Shown here piece after piece: positions 9,331-17,928 of a DNA stretch of 64,000 nucleotides (its first letter is position 1; each line of letters opens with the position of its first letter). The DNA comes from JASHSH01 sp036490215 (lineage in GTDB: Bacteria; Pseudomonadota; Alphaproteobacteria; Rhodospirillales; Magnetospirillaceae): positions 1 to 64,000 of the forward strand of contig DASXEH010000093.1 in assembly GCA_036490215.1 (NCBI GenBank). Reading direction: 5' to 3'. The notes beneath the pieces are model-generated. The model worked only from the letters and a program-made list of their open reading frames with translations, was not told the origin of the DNA and did not search any database. Both the position numbers and the translations under genes were made by a program.

Positions 9331-9795
9331 TTGATAACCCCGTCAGAAAAGATCGATGCGCTGATCGCGTCGATCGCGGATTGGCGCGGCAAAACGTTCG
9401 CCGCCGTCCGCAAAGCGATCCTGGCCGCCGACCCGGCGATTATCGAAGAATGGAAATGGATGGGGAGTCCGGTGTGGTCGTGCGACGGCATCATCGCGGT
9501 CGCCAATGCGCATAAGGGCAAGGTGAAGCTGACCTTTGCCTATGGCGCGCGCCTTGCCGATCCCGACAAACTCTTCAATGCGGGCCTTGAAGGCAACGCG
9601 CGCCGCGCGATCGATTTCCTGGAAGGCGACAAGGTCGATGCGCGTGCGCTGAAAAATCTCATCCGCGCCGCAATCGATCACAATCGCAGCAAAAAGAAGA
9701 AGACGGCGCCCGCGCGCGCAGGCGCGAAAGCCAATAAAAACAAGAGCGCCGGTGCCGTTGCGCGGCGCAGCAAAAGCGCTGCGGCTAAACGATAA
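9331..9795 (+). CDS. DUF1801-domain protein with basic tail
   Basis: A 154-residue protein whose first ~110 residues match the DUF1801 (YdhG-like) fold, including EEWKWMGSPVWS and LTFAYGARL; the biochemical role of the family is unknown. The last ~45 residues are almost all Lys, Ala, Arg and Ser, like nucleic-acid-binding tails. The start is a TTG three nucleotides after the receptor stop, with GGAG at 9321-9324; no ATG or GTG occurs in frame before the conserved part. It is probably co-transcribed with the chemotaxis gene. Confidence 0.75.
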   Translation: MITPSEKIDALIASIADWRGKTFAAVRKAILAADPAIIEEWKWMGSPVWSCDGIIAVANAHKGKVKLTFAYGARLADPDKLFNAGLEGNARRAIDFLEGDKVDARALKNLIRAAIDHNRSKKKKTAPARAGAKANKNKSAGAVARRSKSAAAKR

Positions 9796-9894
9796 TTCAC
9801 GATGACTTAAGCGTGGCAACCGTCATTTAGCCATATCCCGCGCTTATCTTTCGCTCCATAGGCTCGCACTACAGAGCGGGCCGTGGAGGTTGTC

Positions 9895-10311
9895 ATGACG
9901 AACCGTCGGACGAAACTTCGCAGGATCATCGCGGTGAGTATCGCGGCCGGCGCCATTACGATGGCTGCCGCGTCGGGCACCGCCTTCGCGCAACAACATG
10001 ATTGGCATGGCGGCGGCCATGCGGGCGCCTGGCATGGCGGCGCGCATCCTGGCGCCTGGGATCACGGCTGGCATGGCCGCGGCGGCGGCGGCGTGGGTAT
10101 CGGCCTGGGCTTCGGTGTCGGCGTTGCGCCTGGGTACTATGGCTACGCGCCAGGCCCATACGCCTATAGCGATCCTTATGCGTATTCCTACGCCTATCCG
10201 GTGGCGCCCCCGCCAGCAGCGGTGGCCGGGCCGAGTTATTTCTGCCCGACCAGCAATGCCTATTACCCGGCGGTGACGGGCTGTTCGGTGCCCTGGGTAA
10301 CCACGCCGTAA
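9895..10311 (+). CDS. exported Gly/His/Tyr-rich small protein
   Basis: A 138-residue protein with an N-terminal Arg/Lys region and a hydrophobic signal segment ending near AFAQQ, so it is likely secreted or periplasmic. The mature part starts with repeated H-x-G-G and W-H-G motifs, then a Gly stretch, then a Tyr/Pro/Ala-rich part, and ends with two cysteines (YFCPT, TGCSV). The His-rich part could bind metal, but that is inference. The ATG at 9895 is preferred because GGAGG lies 5-6 nt upstream; the GTG at 9883 overlaps that site. Confidence 0.7.
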   Translation: MTNRRTKLRRIIAVSIAAGAITMAAASGTAFAQQHDWHGGGHAGAWHGGAHPGAWDHGWHGRGGGGVGIGLGFGVGVAPGYYGYAPGPYAYSDPYAYSYAYPVAPPPAAVAGPSYFCPTSNAYYPAVTGCSVPWVTTP

Positions 10312-10331
10312 AAAGCACGCCGCAAAAAGGG

Positions 10332-10355
10332 GACCCAGCCGCAAGGCTGGGTCTT
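10332..10355. terminator. bidirectional terminator hairpin
   Basis: A perfect 9-bp stem, GACCCAGCC (10332-10340) with GGCTGGGTC (10345-10353), is closed by a GCAA tetraloop. An A-run lies upstream and TT downstream. It sits between convergent genes and could serve both. Confidence 0.65.
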
Positions 10356-10368
10356 CCCGCGGCGGATA

Positions 10369-11406
10369 TTACATCGTCTCTTCGTAGGTCGAACGCGACC
10401 AGAGATTGATGTCGGAATCGACGGCGTGACGATCAATCTCGGCGAGTTCCTTCTCGCTGAAATCGAGGGTCTTCACCGCGTCGAGCGAATTGTCGAGCTG
10501 CTCCACGGTGCGCGCACCGATCAGCGCCGAGGTGACGCGCGGATCGCGCAGCACCCAGGAAATCGCCATCTGCGCCAAGGTCTGGCCGCGCTTCTTGGCA
10601 ATGGCGGCAAGCGCCTTGATGCGTTCGAGATTCGCCTTGTTGATATAATTGGGACGCAGCGAGCCCTGCTTCGCGCCGCGGCTATCGGCCGGAACGCCTT
10701 TCAAATACTTATCGCTGAGCAAGCCCTGCGCCAGCGGCGAGAAGGCGATGCAGCCGATGCCGAGATCGTCGAGCGTGTCGAGCAGACCGTCTTCGATCCA
10801 GCGGTTCAGCATCGAATAGGACGGCTGATGGATCAGGCAGGGCGTGCCGAGATCGCGCAGAATGCCGGCCGCTTTGCGCGTGGCTTCGGGCGAATAGGAT
10901 GAAATCCCGACATAGAGCGCCTTGCCTTGGCGCACCACCTGATCGAGCGCGCCCATCGTCTCTTCGAGCGGCGTGGTGGGATCGACGCGGTGCGAATAGA
11001 AAATATCGACATAGTCGAGCCCCATGCGCTTGAGGCTCTGGTCGAGACTGGCGACGAGATATTTGCGCGAGCCCCACTGGCCGTAAGGACCCGGCCACAT
11101 GTCGTAGCCGGCCTTGGTCGAAATCACGAGCTCATCGCGATAGAGACGGAAATCGGTGGCGAGGACCTTGCCGAAATTCTCTTCGGCCGAGCCGGGCGGC
11201 GGGCCGTAGTTGTTGGCGAGGTCGAAATGGGTGACGCCGCGATCGAACGCCCGACGCAGGATGGCGCGGCCGGTTTCGAAACTGTCGACGCCGCCGAAAT
11301 TCTGCCAGAGCCCGAGCGAGACCGCCGGCAGGTCGAGGCCGCTGCGGCCGGTGCGGCGATAGGGCATGCGCTTGTTGTAGCGCTTTTCGTCGGGGGTATA
11401 GGCCAT
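10369..11406 (-). CDS. YghZ-type aldo/keto reductase
   Basis: A 345-residue (beta/alpha)8 aldo/keto reductase, close in length to E. coli YghZ (346 aa), an NADPH-dependent reductase active on L-glyceraldehyde 3-phosphate and methylglyoxal. Family signs are the start YRRTGRSGLDLP, the LANNYGPPPGSAEENFG stretch with the catalytic Tyr, the Lys in STKAGYDMWPGPYG, and the C-terminal cofactor segment SALIGARTVEQL. It probably detoxifies small aldehydes in the cytoplasm. It is a single gene, convergent with the exported Gly/His-rich protein. Confidence 0.88.
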   Translation of the reverse strand: MAYTPDEKRYNKRMPYRRTGRSGLDLPAVSLGLWQNFGGVDSFETGRAILRRAFDRGVTHFDLANNYGPPPGSAEENFGKVLATDFRLYRDELVISTKAGYDMWPGPYGQWGSRKYLVASLDQSLKRMGLDYVDIFYSHRVDPTTPLEETMGALDQVVRQGKALYVGISSYSPEATRKAAGILRDLGTPCLIHQPSYSMLNRWIEDGLLDTLDDLGIGCIAFSPLAQGLLSDKYLKGVPADSRGAKQGSLRPNYINKANLERIKALAAIAKKRGQTLAQMAISWVLRDPRVTSALIGARTVEQLDNSLDAVKTLDFSEKELAEIDRHAVDSDINLWSRSTYEETM

Positions 11407-11509
11407 GGCGTTCCTCGTTCGGTTATTCTGAGGACACGGTCATAGCCGAGGGCGGGACATGGAGCAACCGCAGGCGCGGCAGGGCTCCAATGCAGCCCGC
11501 CGTAATGGT

Positions 11510-11887
11510 CTAGCAGTCCCCCAGCGATTGCCGGGCGATCTGCAATATCGCCTTGCGGTCGACTGGTTTGGACAGGATGGCTTCGATCCCCAATTCGCGC
11601 AGTTCATCTTCGTCGAGTTCGGCATAACCACTGACGAAAACGACCTTGGGCAATGGCCTGCATTCTTCCTTGATATGCTTGGCCAGTTCGATCCCGTCCA
11701 TCACCGGCATGCGGGCATCGGACACGACCAGATGAACCCGTTGCTCGGCCAAACGTTCGAGCGCCACGGCACCGTTCTGGGCGGTGAGTACGTGCGAACC
11801 CTCTCGCTCGAACCAACGCCTGAAGATCTCGACCAGATCGCGCTCGTCGTCGACGATCAGAACCGTTGCATCCTTCAAATCCATCAT
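11510..11887 (-). CDS. stand-alone response-regulator receiver
   Basis: A 125-residue receiver with no output domain. The acidic pair is in IVDDERD, the acceptor Asp in VVSDARMP, and the conserved Lys in LSKPVD. It overlaps the stop codon of the upstream histidine kinase by an ATGA junction (11884-11887), so the two are translationally coupled and almost certainly partners. With no DNA-binding part it must act by protein contact or as a phosphorelay shuttle. The target is unknown. Confidence 0.9.
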   Translation of the reverse strand: MMDLKDATVLIVDDERDLVEIFRRWFEREGSHVLTAQNGAVALERLAEQRVHLVVSDARMPVMDGIELAKHIKEECRPLPKVVFVSGYAELDEDELRELGIEAILSKPVDRKAILQIARQSLGDC

Positions 11888-14187
11888 TCGCCACTTACCG
11901 GTACCAAGGGGGCCGACGCTAAAGGCAGAGACAGGGCGAAACAGGTATAACCTTCGACCTCACCCAATTCGAGCGACCCTCCGTGCTCCTGCGCAATCTG
12001 CAGCGACAAGGTTAGCCCCAAACCTGTCCCCTTCCCAACAGGCTTTGTTGTGAAAAATGGTTCCATGATCCGCGCCCGCAGCCCCATGGGGACGCCGTTG
12101 CCGCTGTCGATGACGGAGATCACGACGCGGTCACCGGCGCGCCGGCATTCGAGGCGAATCCATTTATCGAGGGCTTTCTGATTCTCGGTCGCGTCGAAGG
12201 CGTTCTGTAGAAGATTGGTCAGGATCTGCGAAATCTGAACTTCGCGGCAGGCGATCAGAATATCACGCTGCAATGGCGTCGTGGTCAAGGCCACCGAATG
12301 GCCACGGAACCGCTCTTGGCAGAGATCGAGCGCCCGCTCGACGATGTCGGCGACGGCGATGTATTCAAATGGGTCCTTGGCGCCGTCGCGCGCGATATGG
12401 CGCAGGCTTTTGACGATCTTGGCGATGCGCTCGGCATAGCGTGCGATGCGCTGCGCGCTCTGCTCCACGTCGGCACGCGATACGTCGCCGGCCTCGGCCA
12501 TTTCGGCAAGATCGCTGGCCAGCGCGTGGATCACCGCGAGGGGATTGTTGACCTCGTGCGCCACGCCGCCCGCCATCGTGCCCAGCGCCGCCAGACGCGC
12601 CGAGGCCGCGATCTGCATGCGGCTCGATTCCAGATTCGCCTCGAGGTCGAGCCGGTCCGTGATGTCGCGCGCCACCACCATCACCAGCCGCTCTGCGCCC
12701 ACCTCGATCGGGCTGAGGCTGACCTCGACCGGGAATTCGACGCCGTCCTTGCGCAGCGCGGTGAGGGTGAGCCCGGTATCCGCCGCCGTCACGCCGGATA
12801 GGCGCAGCATGCCGTGCAGCCCGTCATAGAGGCGCGGGACCAGGGATTCGATCGGCAGGCCCAGCAGTTCGACCTGGGAATGGCCGAAGACCCGTTCCGC
12901 CTGGCCGTTGGCGAAGCCGATCGTGCCGTCGCTCGACACCACCAGCATCGGATCGGGCGCGGCTTCGAGCAGATCGCGGAAACGGGCGGCGACGCGTTCG
13001 GCCACGGCGGCTTGGCGCGCGGCCAATTCGGCCCGTTCGCGCTGGGCCGCGTGCTGCGCAATCAGGAGCGATGCCTTGTCGAGCGCCTTGCCGACCTCGG
13101 CCACCTCGGCGATCTGGGTGATCTCGGCCAGCGACATCGACGGCCGCACGCCCGAGGCGAGGGCCAGCGCCGGCGCGCCCAGCGCCTTGATCGAGCGCGC
13201 GATGCGCATGCTGAGAATGCGCGCCAACAGCAACGCCAACAGCAGCACGGCCGCGGCGGCACTGATGCTGACCCAGAGAACCCGATGCAGTCTCCCAGTC
13301 AACATCACCATCGGCGTGCCGACCACCGCCGTCCAGCCGGAAAGCGCCGAGCGCGAATACGCCGCCAGCACCGGAATTCCTTCGACATTGGTGGTCTCGA
13401 CCACACCTTCGTTGGCCCGTTCGAGTTGCGCCAGAAGCGGCGAAGACCCTTTTTTGCCGACGAACTGACTTAGAGCATGCGTACGCGCGATGATCGTGCC
13501 GCTCCGGTCGAGAATCGTGACGGTCGCACCGGAGGGCGGGCTCTGCTGCTGCAGCATCTCCACCAGGCGCTCGGGGAACAAGCCGGCGCTGACCGCATAG
13601 TCGACTTTGCCGTACACAATCGTCGTCGGCAGAATGACGACGGCCAGCGGCCGTCCGGCCACCGGGCCGTCGATCAGATCGGAGATGACCGGTTGGCCAG
13701 TAGCGAAAGACAGTTGTAACGCGGGTGGCATGACATGCGGCAGTGCCGTGCCGATCGGCCTTAGCGTGTTGATCAGTTGCTGGCCCGACGACGCGATCAG
13801 GACGATGTTGCTGACTTGCCGGGTCTGAACCCACTCCTGAGCCTGATCGTAGAAGCCCTGCAGATCGCCGGCCTCGAGACGGCGCGATGTCGTCAGCGTC
13901 CGCAACGCGGCTTCGACGCCGAGAAGCTGGCTGTCGATCAATTGCGAAAAGGCACGCGCCGTTGCCACGGCGCTGACCTCGGTTGCCTCGCGCTCGCGCG
14001 CATAGGAACTCGCGATCAGGAACGCCGCGACGATACAGGCCGGCAGCACGCAGGCGATCACCAGACAGCCGAGCCAGAACTGGATCGAGCGCGAACGTCT
14101 TCGCGACACGGCCGTAACCGAGGCGGCCACAGCAGCAAGCTGCAGCGAACGGCTTGTGAACCGATGAAGTTGGGAACGAAGGCTCAA
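11884..14187 (-). CDS. membrane sensor histidine kinase (Cache-like, PAS, HisKA)
   Basis: About 767 residues. TM1 (FWLGCLVIACVLP...) is followed by a ~240-residue periplasmic Cache-like sensor region, TM2 (an AAAAVLLLALLLARIL-type segment), a PAS domain beginning FRDLLEAAPDPMLVV, a HisKA with AGGVAHEVNNPLAV, and a HATPase_c with NLLQNAFDATE, DSGNGVP and GKGTGLGLT. It should sense an extracellular ligand and phosphorylate the overlapping receiver. The start is uncertain: the frame stays open to 14418, but the TTG at 14187 follows an AGAGAAG-like site and removes a non-conserved, membrane-less extension. Confidence 0.85.
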   Translation of the reverse strand: MSLRSQLHRFTSRSLQLAAVAASVTAVSRRRSRSIQFWLGCLVIACVLPACIVAAFLIASSYAREREATEVSAVATARAFSQLIDSQLLGVEAALRTLTTSRRLEAGDLQGFYDQAQEWVQTRQVSNIVLIASSGQQLINTLRPIGTALPHVMPPALQLSFATGQPVISDLIDGPVAGRPLAVVILPTTIVYGKVDYAVSAGLFPERLVEMLQQQSPPSGATVTILDRSGTIIARTHALSQFVGKKGSSPLLAQLERANEGVVETTNVEGIPVLAAYSRSALSGWTAVVGTPMVMLTGRLHRVLWVSISAAAAVLLLALLLARILSMRIARSIKALGAPALALASGVRPSMSLAEITQIAEVAEVGKALDKASLLIAQHAAQRERAELAARQAAVAERVAARFRDLLEAAPDPMLVVSSDGTIGFANGQAERVFGHSQVELLGLPIESLVPRLYDGLHGMLRLSGVTAADTGLTLTALRKDGVEFPVEVSLSPIEVGAERLVMVVARDITDRLDLEANLESSRMQIAASARLAALGTMAGGVAHEVNNPLAVIHALASDLAEMAEAGDVSRADVEQSAQRIARYAERIAKIVKSLRHIARDGAKDPFEYIAVADIVERALDLCQERFRGHSVALTTTPLQRDILIACREVQISQILTNLLQNAFDATENQKALDKWIRLECRRAGDRVVISVIDSGNGVPMGLRARIMEPFFTTKPVGKGTGLGLTLSLQIAQEHGGSLELGEVEGYTCFALSLPLASAPLVPVSGE

Positions 14188-14491
14188 GGTATACTTACTT
14201 CTCTGACATCGCGACGAGTTGGTGCCTCCCGTCCCTCGACGAACAACCATACCAGACGATGCGAGTATCGGGCACGCGCTTACCGGAGTCCGGGCATGCG
14301 GCACAGTGTGGACAGCTCTGTATTGTAATGTCGTGAACGCGGCTTTGGGGCCCGTCAAATCGACACAACTCGCACGACGACGAGTCTCGATCGCGCGTTC
14401 TCGCACCACCGAAGACATAAATCGACATAATCTGACAACGAACAGAAATGCCGGTCTTGGAGATGAGCACCGCCCGTGGCACTTTCACCCC
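14188..14491. other. divergent intergenic region upstream of rlmJ and the kinase
   Basis: About 300 bases without a convincing gene. It is less GC-rich than the neighbours and should hold promoters for both directions. I see no clear operator. Both flanking frames remain open through parts of it, but without family similarity. Confidence 0.4.
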
Positions 14492-15343
14492 ATGAACTAT
14501 CGCCATGGATTCCATGCCGGCAATTTCGCCGATGTCGTCAAACACGCGATCCTGACGCTGATCCTGGGTCATCTGCGCGCGAAGGAAACGCCCTTTTGCG
14601 TGCTCGACACCCATGCCGGCATCGGGCGCTACGATCTGACCGGAGAACAGGCGGTGCGCACGGGCGAGGCGAAGGACGGCGTGCTGAAGCTGATCGCCGG
14701 CGACACCGCAGCGCCGGAGCTGGCCGCGTATATCGACCTGTTGCGCGATCTCAATCCAGGCTGGCCCGATCTGCGGCTCTACCCCGGATCGCCGGCGATC
14801 GTGCGTGCGTTGCTGCGGCCCCAAGACCGTTTGGTTGCCGTGGAACTGCACCCCGAAGAGGCGCGCGATCTGAAGCACCTCTTTCGCAGCGACAAGCAGG
14901 TGGCAGTGCACGAGGCCGACGCCTATACCGCGCTCAAGGCGCATCTGCCGCCCAAGGAGCGGCGCGGCTTGGTGCTGATCGATCCGCCCTTCGAACAGCC
15001 CGACGAGTTCCGCCGCCTCAGCCACGCTTTGCCCGAGGCGGTGCAGCGGTTCCGCACCGGCGTTTTTGCGATCTGGTATCCGATCAAGGCGGTGGCACCG
15101 GTCGAGCAATTCCGTGCCGAAATCGCCAGGTTGGGACGGCCGGCGCTGGCGGCCGAGTTCTATCGCTATCCGCCGGACAATGCGGAGCGTCTCAACGGCA
15201 TGGGGCTCGCGATCGTCAACCCGCCCTGGAAGCTCGACGAAACCCTGGAGCGGCTTTTGCCGGTATTGGCGAAAGCACTGGGCGCGACCGGGGGGACGAA
15301 GGTGATCGACATCGGCGGCACCGCGACGTCACCCCCGCCCTAA
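14492..15343 (+). CDS. rlmJ: 23S rRNA (adenine-2030-N6)-methyltransferase RlmJ
   Basis: A 283-residue SAM-dependent enzyme (E. coli RlmJ 280 aa) that methylates A2030 of 23S rRNA. The start at 14492 gives MNYRHGFHAGNFADVVKH, the family-defining N-terminus; the in-frame sequence further upstream is unrelated. The catalytic motif LIDPPFEQ is the N6-adenine methyltransferase DPPF. The last residues (TSPPP) and the stop codon are encoded by the adjacent palindromic repeat, so the natural C-terminus may have been replaced. Confidence 0.93.
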   Translation: MNYRHGFHAGNFADVVKHAILTLILGHLRAKETPFCVLDTHAGIGRYDLTGEQAVRTGEAKDGVLKLIAGDTAAPELAAYIDLLRDLNPGWPDLRLYPGSPAIVRALLRPQDRLVAVELHPEEARDLKHLFRSDKQVAVHEADAYTALKAHLPPKERRGLVLIDPPFEQPDEFRRLSHALPEAVQRFRTGVFAIWYPIKAVAPVEQFRAEIARLGRPALAAEFYRYPPDNAERLNGMGLAIVNPPWKLDETLERLLPVLAKALGATGGTKVIDIGGTATSPPP

Positions 15344-15414
15344 CCCTCCCCGCAAGGGGGAGGGGATTCCAATACAGACCCCCTCCCCTCGACGGGGAGG
15401 GCGGGGTGGGGTGG
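15330..15414. repeat. paired CCCTCCCC/GGGGAGGG palindromes
   Basis: Two palindromes (CCCTCCCC-gcaag-GGGGGAGGGG-like and CCCCTCCCC-tcga-GGGGAGGG) are separated by an AT-richer spacer near 15366-15378. Outer CACCCC and GGGGTGGGG arms form a larger dyad. The left arm contains the rlmJ stop codon. Confidence 0.85.
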
Positions 15415-15461
15415 CAAGGCACCATCTGATATACTGTCGTCGTCGATTGAGGGTTCGAGCG

Positions 15462-16835
15462 ATGAGTGCAGTCCGCGCGCCGGCGGTGGCCGGCAGTTTC
15501 TATCCAGGCGAAGCGCAGACGCTGACGCGCGATCTCGGCGCACTGTTCGCCGCGGCGCAGGTGCGGCCGGGCGCGCTGGTGCCCAAGGCGATCATCGTGC
15601 CCCATGCGGGCTACATCTATTCGGGCCCGGTCGCGGTGGGCGCTTATGCGCGGCTGTTGCCGGCGCGGCAGACGATCACGCGCGTTGTGCTGATCGGCCC
15701 GGCCCATCGCCTTGCCTTCAACGGACTCGCGGTCAGCACGGCCGATGCGTTCGACACACCGCTCGGCCGCATCCCCATCGGCAAAGACGCGATCCAGAAG
15801 ATCGCCACGATCCCCCATGTCGGCGGGCTCGATCAGGCCCATGCGCAGGAGCACAGTCTCGAAGTGCAACTGCCGATGCTGCAGACGGTGCTCGACCAGT
15901 TCACGCTGGTGCCGATGGTGGCCGGCAATGTGCAGCCCGAGACGGTGGTCCAGGTGCTCGACGCGCTGTGGGGCGGGCCCGAGACCTTGATCGTGATCAG
16001 TTCCGATCTCAGCCACTATCTCGACTATGCCGCCGCGCGCAGCATGGATGCCGGCACTTGCGCGGCCATCGAGAACCTGGACGCAGCGCCCATCGGTTTC
16101 GATCAAGCTTGTGGACGCATCGGCGTGGCCGGGCTGCTCGACGTGGCCAAGCGGCGCGGCTTGCTGGTCGAGACGGTCGATGTCCGCAACTCCGGCGACA
16201 CGGCCGGGCCGCGCGACCGCGTGGTGGGTTATGGCGCCTGGACCTTCACCGAGCCCGGCGTGCAGATGCCGCAGCGCTTCGAGGATGCGATCGAAGCGGC
16301 GGGACCTCTGCTAACGGCCCTGGCCCGCACCGCGCTCGAAACCTACACGCGCAGCAAGCAACACATCGCCGAGCCCGAATCGGTGCCCGAAGCACTGCGT
16401 CAGAAGGCCGGCGCCTTCATCACGATCAAGCGCGCCGGCCTGCTGCGAGGCTGTATCGGTTCACCCACCGGTTGGCGGCCGCTGGTGACCGATGTGATCG
16501 ACAACGCGATCAAATCCGGCCACGAAGACCCGCGCTTCCCGCCGCTGCGGGCTGAGGAGCTGGACGGGCTCGATCTCTCGGTCTCGGTCCTGACGCCGCA
16601 CGAAGCGATGAGCTTCACCAGCGAGGCCGATCTGCTGCGCCAATTGCGGCCGCGGATCGATGGGTTGCTGATCAAAGACGGTGGGCGGAGCGCGCTCTTC
16701 CTGCCCGCCGTGTGGGAGATGGTGCCCAACCCGGCCGATTTCATGCGCGAGCTGAAACACAAGGCCGGGCTGCCTTTGCACCACTGGTCGTCCACATTCC
16801 AGGCCTGGCGGTTCCAGGCGGTGGAAGTGAAATAG
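15462..16835 (+). CDS. MEMO1-AMMECR1 fusion protein (AmmeMemoRadiSam B+A)
   Basis: A 457-residue fusion. Residues 1 to ~265 are a MEMO1-like domain (VRAPAVAGSFYPG, then IIVPHAGYIYSGPVA, EHSLEVQLPML and SSDLSHYLDY), related to extradiol dioxygenases. Residues ~285-457 are an AMMECR1 domain with the signature GLLRGCIGS. In many prokaryotes these two domains occur with a radical-SAM protein as the AmmeMemoRadiSam trio, whose biochemical role is not settled. No radical-SAM partner is in this window. The ATG at 15462 is chosen because the MEMO1 family starts there; RBS-like GAGGG lies at 15449-15453. Confidence 0.88.
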   Translation: MSAVRAPAVAGSFYPGEAQTLTRDLGALFAAAQVRPGALVPKAIIVPHAGYIYSGPVAVGAYARLLPARQTITRVVLIGPAHRLAFNGLAVSTADAFDTPLGRIPIGKDAIQKIATIPHVGGLDQAHAQEHSLEVQLPMLQTVLDQFTLVPMVAGNVQPETVVQVLDALWGGPETLIVISSDLSHYLDYAAARSMDAGTCAAIENLDAAPIGFDQACGRIGVAGLLDVAKRRGLLVETVDVRNSGDTAGPRDRVVGYGAWTFTEPGVQMPQRFEDAIEAAGPLLTALARTALETYTRSKQHIAEPESVPEALRQKAGAFITIKRAGLLRGCIGSPTGWRPLVTDVIDNAIKSGHEDPRFPPLRAEELDGLDLSVSVLTPHEAMSFTSEADLLRQLRPRIDGLLIKDGGRSALFLPAVWEMVPNPADFMRELKHKAGLPLHHWSSTFQAWRFQAVEVK

Positions 16836-16839
16836 GGGT

Positions 16840-17035
16840 GCGGCTCATCCTTCGAGACGGCCCTGTGGGCCTCCTCAGGATGAGGTAAAGATGTCCTCAT
16901 GGTGAGGAGGACGCATAGCGGCCGTGTCGAACCATGCGGCTCATCCTTCGAGACGGCCCTGCGGGCCTCCTCAGGATGAGGTAAAATATAGTCCTCATGG
17001 TGAGGAGGTCGCATATGGCGACCGTCTCGAACCAT
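16840..17035. repeat. two tandem copies of a CATCCTTCGAGA/TCCTCAGGATGAGG repeat
   Basis: Copy one is 16840-16935 and copy two is 16936-17035, starting with the same GCGGCTCATCCTTCGAGACG and ending in TCGAACCAT. Each holds two dyads (CCTCCTCAGGATGAGG and CCTCATGGTGAGGAGG). A related half-element lies just upstream of the DUF2125 gene near 30.03-30.09 kb. Confidence 0.88.
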
Positions 17036-17117
17036 GAAGCCGTTTCCCACTTTCCTATTGCCGCCGCCAGCGATGCGCGATAAGTCCGCGCGAAGACCAG
17101 CAAGGATCTGCATACCG

Positions 17118-17918
17118 ATGCCTTCCTACGCCGCCCTGCTTCCCGAATTGCGCGCCATCGCGCGCGCCGCCGGCGCGGCGACGCTTGAGGTTTACCGCAA
17201 GGATTTCACGGTCCTTTCCAAGGACGACAATTCGCCGGTGACCGAAGCCGATGTGGCCTCGGAGCGTGTGATCCTGGACGGGTTACGCAAGCTCACCCCC
17301 GATATCCCGGTGATCGCCGAGGAAGAAGTGGCCGCCGGCCGCACGCCGGTGCATCAGGGTCGCTTCTGGCTGGTGGACCCGTTGGACGGCACCAAGGAGT
17401 TCATCAAGAAGAACGGCCAGTTCACGGTGAACATCGGGCTGGTCGAAAACGGCGTGCCGGTCGCGGGCGCGCTCTATGTGCCGGTGACGGATCGCCTTTA
17501 TGCCGCCGCCGATGGCCAGGCGACGCTGTCGGTCGAAAACGGTGCGCCGCATCCGATCAAATGCCGCAAGCCGGTGTCGTCCGGTCTTGTCGTGCTGGCC
17601 AGCGCGTCGCATCGCGACGCCGAGCCCTTCGATAAATTCATCGCGCGCTTTCCCGTGGCCGAGATCAAGCGTGCCGGCAGCGCGTTGAAATACGCGATCC
17701 TGGCCGAGGGCGAGGCCGATATCTATCCACGCTTCGGCCGCACCATGGAATGGGACACGGCAGCCGGCCATGCGATCCTCAACGCGGCCGGCGGCTGCCT
17801 GACCTTGGTCGACGGCACGCCGCTCACCTATGGCAAGCCGGGCTACGACAATCCGGCGGTGCTGGCCTGGGGCACGCCACAACCTTATCTCGACGGGCGC
17901 GTGCCCGCGCAAGGCTGA
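17118..17918 (+). CDS. cysQ: 3'(2'),5'-bisphosphate nucleotidase CysQ
   Basis: A 266-residue lithium-sensitive phosphatase of the inositol monophosphatase superfamily that hydrolyses 3'-phosphoadenosine 5'-phosphate, a by-product of sulfate assimilation. Metal-binding motifs are EEE in VIAEEEVA, VDPLDGTKEFI, and WDTAAGHAIL. The KEFI extension after DGT favours CysQ over plain inositol phosphatase. The start at 17118 (MPSYAALLPEL) has AAGGA upstream; an earlier in-frame ATG at 17034 lies at the edge of the intergenic repeat. Eleven bases separate it from tsaC. Confidence 0.9.
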   Translation: MPSYAALLPELRAIARAAGAATLEVYRKDFTVLSKDDNSPVTEADVASERVILDGLRKLTPDIPVIAEEEVAAGRTPVHQGRFWLVDPLDGTKEFIKKNGQFTVNIGLVENGVPVAGALYVPVTDRLYAAADGQATLSVENGAPHPIKCRKPVSSGLVVLASASHRDAEPFDKFIARFPVAEIKRAGSALKYAILAEGEADIYPRFGRTMEWDTAAGHAILNAAGGCLTLVDGTPLTYGKPGYDNPAVLAWGTPQPYLDGRVPAQG

Positions 17919-17928
17919 GGCACACCGC

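Noticed and set aside
16840..17035. Tandem repeat considered as a minimal CRISPR
   Set aside because: Repeats are ~98 bp with internal dyads, contiguous, with no spacers and no cas genes nearby.
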